Origin: Adineta vaga
Lineage: Eukaryota; Rotifera
Direction: 5' to 3'
NCBI GenBank assembly: GCA_021613535.1
Contig: CP075494.1
Coordinates: 16,554,001 to 16,618,000, forward strand
Length of the DNA stretch: 64,000 nt
Each line of letters starts with the position of its first letter. Positions within the stretch are counted from its first letter, which is position 1. Shown here piece after piece: positions 10,787-21,446 of this stretch. A program made the translations under genes and the position numbers. The notes beneath the pieces are model-generated. The model had not been told where the DNA came from and did not search any database. It saw only the letters and a list, made by a program, of their open reading frames with translations.

Positions 10787-10842
10787 TCTTGATGGTGTGG
10801 GTGTGGGTGTTGGATAGATACAATATTCACACCCACACCCTA
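10787..10842. repeat. Telomere-like hairpin 3
   Basis: Left arm CTTGATGGTGTGGGTGTGGG, right arm CACACCCACACCCT. The loop TGGATAGATACAATATTCAC resembles the loop of the copy at 30702, which points to common descent rather than chance. Confidence 0.75.
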
Positions 10843-10867
10843 AACATCACTTTTTTGAACAATTTCG

Positions 10868-11122
10868 TCAACGTAAACATCTTATTCTATCTTCTTGTAT
10901 TCTTGTCATTGTTGGAATACCACGTCTATAGTCATTTCGTTTCTTACTAGATGTATGAAATCCGCTCGAGATCCTTGGTTATTTCTTACTGGATATTTTC
11001 TTTCATTTCTTCCTCCTAACCTTACATTTCTCGTATTCATATTACCGTCACAAATTTACAAAATGCAATTTATAACAGCTTTGAAACGTCTTAAACAACA
11101 ATTACGAATGATCCGACAATAA
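10868..11122 (+). pseudogene. GPCR relic (TM6-TM7 end)
   Basis: Two frames must be combined to read a receptor end. First comes RQRKHLILSSCILVIVGIPR, a basic loop plus a TM6-like helix. After a stop and frame change come DPWLFLTGYFLSFLPPN and a tail MQFITALKRLKQQLRMIRQ ending in TAA at 11120-11122. This matches the TM7 and tail of the rhodopsin-like receptors elsewhere in the window. The upstream helices are missing and a telomere-like hairpin sits just before it, so it is a truncated, frameshifted pseudogene. Confidence 0.5.
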
Positions 11123-11230
11123 TCTTGAAAATATTAGTAACTCATTTCTTTTTCTCAATAGAACTAAAATATAAAGACGAAAGTTTTTTAAGATCTCTCA
11201 TATTCGACGGTAATTCTTTGAATAAATGAA

Positions 11231-11294
11231 ATCTTGAGGGTGATGGTAACAGTAATACGTCCTTGTATCCTCCTCACACCCTCACCCTCAAGAT
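11231..11294. repeat. Telomere-like hairpin 4
   Basis: Ends ATCTTGAGGGTGA and its inverted form TCACCCTCAAGAT pair well. It lies about 115 bp downstream of the minus-strand gene that ends at 11410. Confidence 0.75.
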
Positions 11295-11409
11295 ATACGA
11301 AATATTGTCAACATACAACATTGAAAGCTTATGATAATCACATAGAATAATATACGAACAAAAACAACAACATTTGTTTTTTTAATGTAATAAAAGTAAA
11401 ATTCTCCAA

Positions 11410-12675
11410 TTAGTGCGGCATGATACGTTGTTTGAAAAAGAACTTGTTACCAATTTTGAAAATAGAAGGAATAGCAAGCATGAGCACAAGGCTGAGACCT
11501 CCGTAGAGAACGAGAACTGTTTTTGTAACATAGAGAAGATTGAAACGATTGGAAAGTATATATGAACATGTTTTAGGTTGACATGCATAGAAATAACTTT
11601 CATTCGAAACATTTATATACCATTGCTCGATAAAAAGTTCAGAGACAATAGAATCAATTTTTGTATTGCTAATTGGATGAAAGCGAGTGCGATTGATGTT
11701 CAATGTAGAAAAGTTTAAAGAAGAATTAAGCCTATCAGTAATCATGTTAAGACATGTTTGATCATATAAGCATTCGAACGTAGATAAAAGCATCGATTCA
11801 AGAGGTAAACAACCAATAAACATTCCAGGTACTACCCATGATGAGTTAGATGTTAATTTCAAACTCATTTCTTCTATACATGATGATGACGTCGCACAAT
11901 TGCAGGTTGACACGTTATATTCTTGGGGTTTCATGTAGATAATACCTTCCATCTCATTGAGAAGTACTGGATACCAATTCATACCAAATGCTGAAACTAA
12001 ACCATTACTCGAATACATACCTCGAATTAATCGAAGAGAATTAAGAAAATTCGTCGATATTGAATTAGAAATAAAGTCTGAAATCGTAGTATTCATTTTC
12101 TTCTGCAATATATTGAATTCGATCATATTGGTTGAGATGAGAGTCGAATTTAAGAAGAGAGAAAGCTCATTGTTAACAGCATTAATGCTTGTTTTACATA
12201 TGCCTTGTAAGGCTTGAAAATGTAAAACAGCTGCACCTTGAAATTTGAAAATAGCTGTACTGTCATATTTGGTGAAATCTAATGGTATATCGATTGCATC
12301 TAAATAGGTTTTATAGATCATTGTTGTCCAATCACTTCGTGACATAATAAAATCACTTGAACATATATCATGAAACGATGGATTAAGATCAATGAAAGTA
12401 TAATAAGGAATTGATAGATTTGTACATAAACAATCAACTGATTGACGAAAATCTTTGTAAATTTCTAATGTAGGTTTGTTAATAGTGATTGTTTTTGTTT
12501 CACGGGTGAACAAAGTTACGAGCACAATAATACTGATTGTTGAGATAAGTATTAAAATATAGACACGTGTCCATTGTCGTTGAGCATGCAATTCATCTTC
12601 TGGAGGACTTGGCTTGTTAACATTTTCGAATAAGTTCAATGTGTCGAAAACCTGACGAACTTTCTTCCAGATCAC
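11410..12675 (-). CDS. Two-TM Cys-rich membrane protein, single module (family not recognised)
   Basis: 421 aa, single exon. A short N-terminal cytoplasmic part comes first, then TM1 (about 38-58, YILILISTISIIVLVTLF), an ectodomain of about 320 residues with many N-x-S/T sites and paired cysteines, a block CQPKTCSYILSNRFN, TM2 (about 385-408, containing LYGGLSLVLMLAIP) and a basic tail. The same module occurs twice in the neighbouring gene at 13080-15677: shared signatures are NPSFHDICSSDF near residue 100 and the C-x2-3-C-S/T-Y block before TM2. The layout (short ends inside, TM-Cys-rich ectodomain-TM) and a G-x-S near TM2 recall DEG/ENaC channels. That is only a topology-level guess. Confidence 0.65.
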   Translation of the reverse strand: MIWKKVRQVFDTLNLFENVNKPSPPEDELHAQRQWTRVYILILISTISIIVLVTLFTRETKTITINKPTLEIYKDFRQSVDCLCTNLSIPYYTFIDLNPSFHDICSSDFIMSRSDWTTMIYKTYLDAIDIPLDFTKYDSTAIFKFQGAAVLHFQALQGICKTSINAVNNELSLFLNSTLISTNMIEFNILQKKMNTTISDFISNSISTNFLNSLRLIRGMYSSNGLVSAFGMNWYPVLLNEMEGIIYMKPQEYNVSTCNCATSSSCIEEMSLKLTSNSSWVVPGMFIGCLPLESMLLSTFECLYDQTCLNMITDRLNSSLNFSTLNINRTRFHPISNTKIDSIVSELFIEQWYINVSNESYFYACQPKTCSYILSNRFNLLYVTKTVLVLYGGLSLVLMLAIPSIFKIGNKFFFKQRIMPH

Positions 12676-12996
12676 GACAAGATAAGTTCGAATACGAAAA
12701 CAACCTATCGTTTTACGTAGATGATTACATAGTTAAATATGACGAAAAGTTTTAGGTGGATCTCTTTAAAACTCATAGATGTCATAATAATATTACGCCG
12801 ATAATATCAAGAGGTAAAACGTCAACATATTATACAGAACAATCAACTAAAGATGTCTCTGTTTCACATCACATATCTAATGGTAAAAACTAACGACTTT
12901 AGTACCCCGCTGTGGCGAAATATAACTCTCGAGCATAATGTACATTAAATATCTTAAAATGCACTTAGCGCAAGCTTACAGTAGTTTTTTGTTTTC

Positions 12997-13086
12997 AGGG
13001 TGTGGGTGTGGGTGAAAAGTTCTTGTGGTACTCACAACCCCCCATACTCGCATCTATATCCCCATCTACACCCACATTCTCAAGAT
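12997..13086. repeat. Telomere-like hairpin 5, overlapping a stop codon
   Basis: Left arm CAGGGTGTGGGTGTGGGTG, right arm CTACACCCACATTCTCAAG. On the minus strand the CTTGAG of the right arm supplies the TGA stop (13080-13082) of the gene next door. Confidence 0.7.
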
Positions 13087-15677
13087 GGATTATATTTCTT
13101 TGATTTGTTTTTACCTTTTCTTTGAATCGTCGGTGAAGGCTCTTGTGATTGGCCATGTCGACGACAATAAGTAAAAATAAATGTCACAATAAATGGTGAT
13201 ATAAATCGAAAAAGAACCGATAAACCACCAAACAGACCAATGACAGTTGTAATTACTGAATTTATAGTTGGTCGTTGGTTAATTGTGTATGAACATGAAC
13301 GAGATTGGCATTGTTCAAAATAGGTCGCATAGCTGAATGTTTCATTCCATGATTCAATAAACAAATTGTTAATGAGTAAAGCAAATGTTCCATTGATCGA
13401 AAATTGACTTGATCGTGACAATGCTGTAAAGTTATTTGGATAACTAATAGATGCTAATGTTACAACATTATCAATACATGATTGATTATAAAAACATATT
13501 AATTCTGACACTGACAATGATTCAGACCAATAAATTGACGTATATATTCCAGGAATCCAATGATCTGTAGGATTTCCATATTGATCATAAGTTCGTATGT
13601 ATGCGGCGAATCTACACTCTCGATCGATAATAGCTGAACAGTAATAACCATTTATATTACTATTTCCGTTATTATCATTTTGTAATAAGGTTGTTCTTAA
13701 ATGGCCTGTTTCATTGTCAACATGTATATCGAAATTTGATCGAGATACAGTCGCGAATTGATTGACTTGCGTTGTTTCACGTATCAATTGAAGCGTATGT
13801 GAAAAACGATTAGGTATAACAAGTTTAAAGTGGTTTACTAATGAAGCCATTTCTGAAGCGAAAAGATCAGGAGTAATAAGATTTGATTTAACAAATTGTG
13901 TTTCATAGAATGTACGAAGTGCACTGTTAACTGTATCATTGGCTAATTGACAATATGATTGCAGAAGTCGATACATAGGCCCGCTTACTCGAAAATCATT
14001 GAAAAAACCAGTAGACACAGATGTTAAACTTTTAATCCAATTTTCTGATACAAAATCACTGGAACATATTTCATGGTAAGTAGGATTAAGTTCAATGAAA
14101 TACTTTATTGATACTGAAAGTTGTGAGCATGGACATTGAAATTCTGATACACCGTCTTGCTGTTGTAAGTTTAAAACTGTATTCAAAGAAGGATTAATCA
14201 AATTAATTTGTATTATTTGCAGTGTCACCGTTGTATACACTGTGATTATAGTGAGAGTGAATGAGAGAAAGAAAATGTAGAATCGAGTTGACCATTGTTG
14301 TTGATTAATATCAGAAGGTTGAACATGAATGGCCGATTTAAAAAGATTAATTTCATATAGAGAACGATAAAGTCGTTGTAACCAGTTTGATGAAGATTGT
14401 ATCATTGGTGCTGACTGTTTGCGTCGAAACAGAAATTTGATAATAATTGGTGTTATAAAACGAAGAGCAATTGAAAGACCACCATATAATCCAAGTAAAG
14501 TAACGATAATATAAACAATGTTAAAACGCTTGTTAATCGTATAGGCACATGATTTTGGTGCACATTGATCAAAATAAGATGTGTACGTGATATTTTGTGT
14601 CCATTTCTCAATGAAATTTGCCTTAACTATATTTGCTATAGTTGTATTATTTGAATCGAAAATAGTTGGTTCATATATGTCTAGAGATGGAAAGTATACC
14701 GATGAATTCGTAAAGTATTGTAAAAATGAATTCAGAAATGTCTGATTGTAGAAACTTTTGAGCGTCGAATCAACAAGGGAATCCATAGGACGACAACCAG
14801 TATACCATCCGTCTATAATATCCGAATATGCATAATTAAGCCATGAACTATCGTAAAGATGATCAGAGAAGAAACCTCCTGGTATGCTACATGTGGGTGT
14901 GATAGTACAATCACAATAAATGCCATCCATTAGGAAAGTAGCATCAGTAAAAAACATATTATGCCAAAAGTTTCCCTCTAGACCTGGATATTCATAAGCA
15001 TACAATAGTAAAACAGTTTCGATTGCCGGTACAAGATCATTGGCAATAATAAGATCTTGAATAAATAAATATGTATAAAAGAATGCATCAGGTCCATTCA
15101 CTTGAAAGGCATTAATATCAGCTTGTATTTGAGCTATTAGACGAGTTTGACTTAATAACTTTTCACTAATCAATTCAGTGTTGAGAAATGAACGAAGATT
15201 ATCATCTGTTGATTGAGCACTTGTTCGACAAAGAATGGCAAGTAGTTGAAACTGTTGACTACCAGTTGAACGAAAATCAGCAGCATGATAAAAAGGTGTT
15301 GTTGCTGGATTAAACAGTAAATTAATCCATTCATTTGTAATAAATTGACTAGAACAAACTTGATGATACGTCGGTATAAGTTGAATGAATTGTCCATAAG
15401 ATATGGAGACATCTGAACAAATACATTCAATTGAATATTTATTTTCCAATTGTTCGTATAAATCAAAAGTCGGATTTTGAATTTCAATACGCCAATTGAT
15501 GATTTCTAATGATGCATAAATACTAAGAATTAAAATAGCAAATGAGAAAATAAGAAGATAAAGACGAGTAGACCAACGTTGAAGTCGTACACTATGATAA
15601 TCAATAGCATTTGTCTCAAAAAGGTTAAAGTCGAACAACCATCGACTACACATTATTATTTCTCTGTCGTTTAACAA
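13080..15677 (-). CDS. Tandem-fused two-TM Cys-rich membrane protein, two modules
   Basis: 865 aa in one uninterrupted exon, made of two copies of the module seen alone at 11410-12675. Module 1 (about 1-425) has TM1 (LYLLIFSFAILILSIYASL), IPTYHQVCSSQFI, CAPKSCAYTINKRFN and a TM2 with LYGGLSIALRFITP. Module 2 (about 430-865) repeats the order with NPTYHEICSSDFV, CQSRSCSYTINQRP and LFGGLSVLFRFISP, then ends in a Lys-rich tail. Predicted topology is four TM helices and two large glycosylated ectodomains, with all short segments inside. The gene lies head to tail with its single-module relative 400 bp away, so tandem duplication followed by fusion is the simplest history. Met9 is an alternative start. 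Its TGA lies in a telomere-like hairpin. Confidence 0.65.
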   Translation of the reverse strand: MLNDREIIMCSRWLFDFNLFETNAIDYHSVRLQRWSTRLYLLIFSFAILILSIYASLEIINWRIEIQNPTFDLYEQLENKYSIECICSDVSISYGQFIQLIPTYHQVCSSQFITNEWINLLFNPATTPFYHAADFRSTGSQQFQLLAILCRTSAQSTDDNLRSFLNTELISEKLLSQTRLIAQIQADINAFQVNGPDAFFYTYLFIQDLIIANDLVPAIETVLLLYAYEYPGLEGNFWHNMFFTDATFLMDGIYCDCTITPTCSIPGGFFSDHLYDSSWLNYAYSDIIDGWYTGCRPMDSLVDSTLKSFYNQTFLNSFLQYFTNSSVYFPSLDIYEPTIFDSNNTTIANIVKANFIEKWTQNITYTSYFDQCAPKSCAYTINKRFNIVYIIVTLLGLYGGLSIALRFITPIIIKFLFRRKQSAPMIQSSSNWLQRLYRSLYEINLFKSAIHVQPSDINQQQWSTRFYIFFLSFTLTIITVYTTVTLQIIQINLINPSLNTVLNLQQQDGVSEFQCPCSQLSVSIKYFIELNPTYHEICSSDFVSENWIKSLTSVSTGFFNDFRVSGPMYRLLQSYCQLANDTVNSALRTFYETQFVKSNLITPDLFASEMASLVNHFKLVIPNRFSHTLQLIRETTQVNQFATVSRSNFDIHVDNETGHLRTTLLQNDNNGNSNINGYYCSAIIDRECRFAAYIRTYDQYGNPTDHWIPGIYTSIYWSESLSVSELICFYNQSCIDNVVTLASISYPNNFTALSRSSQFSINGTFALLINNLFIESWNETFSYATYFEQCQSRSCSYTINQRPTINSVITTVIGLFGGLSVLFRFISPFIVTFIFTYCRRHGQSQEPSPTIQRKGKNKSKKYNPS

Positions 15678-16863
15678 AATAATAAATTGTTACTTTTTCT
15701 GCTTTCTTTTTTTTTCAAAATGATCAGTTTATAACTGAACAAGTAAGTAATTAAGGTAAATGCTAAATAAAACTGGCTCTACTTTCTCGTCAAAATGAGC
15801 GTAACTCTCGTTTTTTAGAAGAAAAAAAATATTCATAAATAAACTGTTCTTCTTTCTCAACAAAAAGAAACAAGTTGTTAACGTTATGCATGAAAAAAGA
15901 AGAAAGTTTGCTCAAACTTGAGTGAGATTGTTTTTTTAACATGGTAGGGGTTTTTTTCTCATAAAAAATATTCTTAATAAACTTAATTAGGGCAGTGAAT
16001 ATATCTAGGTATGTCAATCTTTAGAAACGACAATTTTTGCAATCTCGTTTCTTTGCCATTTTCACATGTTGTACATTTTGCTTGAGGGTGTGGGTGGGAG
16101 CAAAACGTTTATGAGCAAAGATCCTTCAATGTCGACGACATCCAAAAATACATCAGTTGGTGTGGAGATACAATGTTCCATATAGCTACATACTGGTCGT
16201 GAGCGACATGATAGTAGTCGAATGGTTCTCTGTAGCTTCCGACAGACAAACTTTCAGTATTGCTTTCTTCCTTTAGACATGTGAAATACGCCTTAATGTT
16301 GCTGGTGTAGACAAATTCATATGGACTAAATCCGAACAAATCTCTATGTAATTACTCACCCATACTTAAGTTAAGAGACAAAACGTGAATCTTTAGCTTA
16401 TTTCTGCTTTTTTTCCCTTCCACTTACATCGTCTTCACCACTACAACATTTAAGTATATGAACCGCCACATACACTATTAAAACTACGATTATAAAACGT
16501 AAACAAACACTCTACACCTTGAAAATACGAGAAAAGTTGCACATAACTTGTCACTGTCAATCAGTACTATTAAGTTAAATTCTTCCATTTCGATTGCATT
16601 TGCGAATTTTGAATATATCATACACACAAACACTGAGCATTATATATATATAAAAGATACATGATATTATTGGAAATTCAGAGAAAAATGATAAATTATC
16701 TCAAACATCAAATGATTCGCATTTTCTTATAATTAATCCAAGTTTTATTTATTGAACAATAAATGATCGAATATTTGATATGACAATATATTTGATCAAA
16801 TCAATATTATAAAGAAAATCGTTGAAGTTTTTATTTAATTGAATACAAGAATGTCTCTTATTT
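15678..16863. other. Intergenic; half hairpin at 16081
   Basis: AT-rich. A 76-codon minus-strand frame at 16109-16339 contains FGFSPYEFVY, faintly like the GYSPF-LVYG of retroelement integrases, but it has no partner sequence and is left uncalled. Confidence 0.35.
16081..16098. repeat. Telomere-like half hairpin
   Basis: CTTGAGGGTGTGGGTGGG with no matching arm nearby: one arm only. Confidence 0.5.
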
Positions 16864-18060
16864 TTATAAAATACAAGTTTTATTTTCACCTACAAGCCAC
16901 AAGTAATTTTTTTTCATTAATTCTAATTTATTTTCAACCCATGAATTGAAATGAATGATAAACCGTCGAAAGAAAGGATTGATTTTTTGAAGTTGAATTA
17001 TTTCATTCCAATATTGATTATTTAATGAACCAAATATATGTCCATTTATATAAGATCTTTGATCTAACAAACGTAATTTAATCGAATTATTTGTTTTTAT
17101 ACTTGTATTTTTTCGTTTTAATCCTAATGGAAATGGTTCAACAAGCCAAGTACGAGAAGAATCATAAAGAAATTTATTATTTAAAGAATCGTAACGATTA
17201 TTTAAAAGCAAATCCATTGTCCATTGATCATTAGCTTTTGAATCAATTATCATTATTTTATTTAAATCTTTAAGTAAATCAATCGTTGGTTTTGTAGGAC
17301 GCATAAGAAAAAATCCACCACATATTGGTGGTACAAAAGGTTTTCCTTCAAATGGATCTTTTAATTGATTATAGAAATTTCGAGCATCTGTACTATAAAT
17401 TAAATCTTCAATTTCATGACGATCTTCATTGAAAAAAAGATCATTTAATGGATCATTCAAAAAAACAATATCAGCATCCATAAAAATAAATGAAAGATGA
17501 AATTGTTCAAGAAATAATAAATAAACTGATATTCTATGACGCATTAATTCGTAATATTCATTTGTTCCAATAACTTGTATAGTTTTAATTTGATCAAATT
17601 TTGAATGAAAATGATAAATACCAAATGAAAGATTATTTTTATCTCGATAAGATTCTAAATCTTTAACAGCAGATTGATCTATTGCCCAAAAAATCAATTT
17701 TTTTGCAAGTAAATCTGCATGAGCTTTTCGTAATGAACATAAAAGATTATAAGCTACAGATAACATATCACTATTAACTTGAACAATTGCAATTGTACCA
17801 GGTCGAAGAAAATAATCAGAAAATGACATACCACCAATAAGAACAGGAGAATACCATGATGAAAAATTATTACTCGAATCTATGAAAATATAATTCAATT
17901 TTTAAAAGAAAAAATATTTATTTCCTTTTTTCATTTTCAACATACTTAAAGAATGATTTGATACGGATAAAGATCGAGTGAATAATTCCATATGAAGAAA
18001 TCCAGAAGAGATAAAAACAAAAATTAAACATATTGAAAATAAATAAATAAAACGCCGCAT
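16864..18060 (-). CDS. Golgi-type nucleotide-diphospho-sugar transferase (GT77-like), two exons
   Basis: Exon 1 is 18060-17946 and exon 2 is 17879-16864. They join across a 66-nt GT-AG intron (GTATG donor, TTCATAG acceptor) to give 376 aa; the long frame alone lacks the true N-terminus. Exon 1 supplies MRRFIYLFSICLIFVFISSG, a signal-anchor typical of type II Golgi enzymes. The catalytic domain has IFMDADIVFLNDP with a DxD metal/nucleotide-sugar motif at about 173-175, ICGGFFLMRPT, and NDQWTMDLLLN, which is the arrangement of the Nucleotid_trans (PF03407-like) fold. Acceptor and donor sugars cannot be told. Confidence 0.75.
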
Positions 18061-18169
18061 TATTCTTTAATGAAAAACTTTGAAATTAATATAATTTTAA
18101 TAATAATTATTGTTCATCTCTTTTATCTAAAAGATAAATATGAACCCGTGTGAAATTTTTTTTCTTATT

Positions 18170-18340
18170 AACATCCCAGGTCGAACTCACCCTGTCGGAT
18201 CGGATAGGAATTCGCCGGAAGTTGCCGGAATCCTGTTGCCAAGATTCCGGTAACTTCCGACAACTTCCGGCGAATTCTCCATCGAATCCGATGGTTTTTT
18301 CGCCGGAATCCGCCTGTCAGATCGAATAACCTGGGATGTT
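18170..18340. mobile_element. MITE with 12-bp perfect terminal inverted repeats
   Basis: AACATCCCAGGT at 18170-18181 is exactly inverted at 18329-18340. The inside is GC-richer than the flanks and carries repeated GCCGGAA/TTCCGGC pieces that add internal pairing. No coding capacity beyond chance. The superfamily is not assigned. Confidence 0.6.
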
Positions 18341-18857
18341 GGAGAACAAAGGACCAAACGAAAAATCTGATGCGTCTGGACGCAGCTGTCGTTGATATTT
18401 TGCTTCAAATGCGTTTAAACGCATCTCGAAAACACGTTTCTCTCTCCTAGTGAAACAAGAGATACAGCAAACGCGTTTTTTCTGCGTTTGAAAGTTACAT
18501 GGGACAGTCTTAAGAATTGATTGAGTGTGAGCGGATGAGAAAAATTCATATGATTTCTTTTATAAAAATGACTAACATATGAATCATTCTAAATTTCAGC
18601 AATCGAGAACACTGATATCGTTCATTTAAATTTTCATCGGCTATTCATTTTGTCATTTCTCCATCAGATTGATAATTTTTTTCGTTACACTTTCAATTAG
18701 TAACAAGAAGTTTTTCATTTTTATGTCAGAATTCAAATCTAACAAAAAAACCTTATCGATTTCTCTTCATTCTAAAGTGTAAGATATTTTATCACAGGAT
18801 TCAACTTTTCTCAAGACTGATTTGTTTAAATATACATTTCAATCATATTCTTTGTAC

Positions 18858-19093
18858 ATATAGTGCTGGCCAAAATTATAAGAACAAGACTTTTTTTAAT
18901 GTATTAACGAATTTTTATCTCCCTTTTCTCTGCTTTAATACATTGATCTATCAAATAGTATAGATGTATTCAAGTACTTGAATACATCTATACTATTTGA
19001 TAGATCAATGTATTAAAGCAGAGAAAAGGGAGATAAAAATTCGTTAATACATTAAAAAAAGTCTTGTTCTTATAATTTTGGCCAGCACTATAT
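18858..19093. mobile_element. Perfect 236-bp palindrome, mariner/Tc1-type MITE
   Basis: The two 118-base arms are exact reverse complements with no spacer, meeting at CAAGTACTTG (18971-18980). The outer ends read TATAGTGCTGGCCAAAATTA, the kind of end (CAGTGCTGGC-like, TA-flanked) seen in Tc1/mariner elements. There is no coding capacity. The absence of any mismatch suggests very recent formation or repair by copying one arm. Confidence 0.8.
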
Positions 19094-20086
19094 TTCTCAT
19101 TCGTGAGTATCTTCAGACCACTCTCATCGAATTCAGTTAAAAAAACAATGTAATTAAAGTTACAACGTAATAAAAAGAATACAATACTTACTAATGCTTT
19201 TATATAATATGTTAGATGTTATTTCATAATACCTTACCTTGATATGATTATACTTCAGTATTGAAGATAAATGTGTTTTGCTCAAAATATATATAAATGA
19301 TTCACTCTCACACATGTAATCCAGCTTCTTTCGTTTTTCGTTTCCACTCCCTGTTCTATCTGTTTCTTTACCATACCACTAAGACTTTTCACACGTCATT
19401 CCATGTACGTACGCTATTTTTACATATACTTTCTTTTCTTTCGTTCTGTTTCTTTATTTATGGACAAAAGACATAATTCATGTGTCCTTTTTTTCTCATC
19501 CAGCTGATGTATACAACGATACTATCCGTTGATTCTATGTAGTTTAATTTATACAATAAAGCTTTGCTACCAAAAAAAAATAAAAAAAACGAAACTCATT
19601 TCAATGCACATATTTATGATAAGAGGAATATATAAAACGAATGGTGGTATTGAATAATATGGTTTTGTCCTTGTTTAAGGTGCTCGTCAGATGGCTTTCT
19701 TATTTCAATTTGATTTAATCTAAAATTAATCATATTCAATTTAAAGAAATATCGTCAGTCAATAATTAGTATTCAGAAAATATCTTTGGACTATTGTAGT
19801 TAATGGAAATAAATGACTCACTGTAGACCATGCATCGTTGTGAATTGTTATAGTCACTGGTTTCAGATTGGTTTTGATCTCAAATTTTAATCTGTTAATA
19901 GAAATTGGATTGATGTGGAACTTGAAAGATTTGATCTAAAAGGAAAACGAAATTTTTAATTAATTATTTATTAGAATTATCTTTGAAAAAGTAATTGATG
20001 TAATAGGAAAATGTTATCGGATACAATGAAAGAAAGGATCATATATTATAGAGGAAAATAAATATTTTTTCAACGCGAGAAAAGGC

Positions 20087-20142
20087 GGTGTGGGTTTATA
20101 CGATGCTATGCTCTTAAATCACACCAACATCCTAGTTCTAAC
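20087..20142. repeat. Weak telomere-like hairpin
   Basis: GGCGGTGTGGGTTTATAC and CACACCAACATCC. The loop (TGCTATGCTCTTAAATCACA) resembles that of the copy at 23524. Confidence 0.45.
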
Positions 20143-20845
20143 GAGAGACGCCTAATTCAAAAATCATATAAGAATTGTTCGTGTCGTAGATGAAGATTCA
20201 ATGGAAAATATTCGACTGATTTCTTATTTGAAATGAAAATATAAAGAATAAATAGATGTCTGTTTTTTAAACTGCTTCTTATTCCTATTCACAACAAGAT
20301 TCATTCGCTCTCATAAATAAACACGAATAAATTATAGATTTAGACTTCTGTGATGTTGTATAACATTCTTTAATGATTATATTGACATTAATTCGCTGAA
20401 CAATTAGAGAATGATGATCTGTTTTACAAAAATAGACAGATAGGAAAACTTAGCATGAAATATAAAATTCGATTTAGTCAACGAGATAAAAATGAAAAGT
20501 GCGAAAAGAAAATCAGTAAAATGAAGAGAATCTGTATTGAATAAATACAAAAAATGATTCTTATCATCAATATGGAATAAAATATAAAAGTTTTTCTCTT
20601 AAATATCTTTTGTTAATAAATATTCGTCTAAATCTTATTCAAGAAAATTAGTTATATTTCTATTTAATTTTGATTAATCAAAATAAATAAACTGCGAGGT
20701 TCGTAAACATATCATCGAAATCAGCAGTTATATGTAAATTATATTTTTCCACTTCTTCTTTTATCAAGGATATTCGATAACCATCTGAATTTACTTGAAT
20801 TTCTATGTAAGATGAGGATGAGAATACACTTTGAATTGAATTTTC

Positions 20846-20860
20846 GCCCACACCCTTGAA
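20846..20860. repeat. Telomere-like half hairpin
   Basis: GCCCACACCCTTGAA: a single right-type arm with no partner. Confidence 0.4.
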
Positions 20861-20869
20861 CTAGATACG

Positions 20870-21206
20870 CTCGAATTTAACAATAAAATGGTGATAATAA
20901 TCTCCAATTAATATGTGCAGCAATGATAACAACATGAGATAGAAGACCTGTAAGTATATGGGTAAGTTTTATCACAGATGATAGAATTAAATAGAATGTA
21001 CATTAACTTTCTCGAAAGGTTCAAAGACTAAGAAAAACGATAATGTTAAGTAATTCACCGAGAATATTACAGATAAGAATGATCCAACCAAATGGTCTTT
21101 GGAAAGTATCATAATTGCTATAATAGTCGTTATCAGCGAATTTCAAAAAGCAACATCTATTCAATGATTCTAATGATATTCTTATATTAATTTCAATAAA
21201 AGACAA
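20870..21206 (-). pseudogene. GPCR relic (N-terminal part)
   Basis: From an ATG at 21206 the frame reads an extracellular tail and TM1 (FGWIILICNILGELLNIIVF). It then breaks at a TGA, and with a frame change continues TFRES, a stop, CTFYLILSSVIK and LTGLLS. These are the TM1-loop-TM2 landmarks of rhodopsin-like bdelloid receptors. At least one frameshift and one stop, and no later helices, mark it as a decayed 5' remnant. Confidence 0.45.
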
Positions 21207-21446
21207 ATCTTTTCTTTGATTTTATTTGATTCTTAATTTATGTAATAAATTGAAAAAAGAATTAACAGAATAAAATGATAAATGTAAGTAATAAAAGAAA
21301 ACATAACAATAGAAAACATTTTTCCTATCGAAGATGAGATAAATTAATTGTATTTGGTTGTTCCCAACTACCAATAATAAATAATATAAATATCAATTCT
21401 AATAGAATCAAATGTTCATACAATAAATAAACGAATCGAAGAAAAA

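Larger units (their letters stand above)
19094..20869. other. Intergenic, no intact gene seen
   Basis: 1.8 kb of AT-rich DNA with only two weak members of the hairpin family (20087 and 20846). Confidence 0.45.

Noticed and set aside
16109-16339. 76-codon minus-strand frame with GFSPYEFVY, like retroelement integrase
   Set aside because: Only one short motif-like match, no RT, protease or other integrase sequence nearby, and no long terminal repeats.
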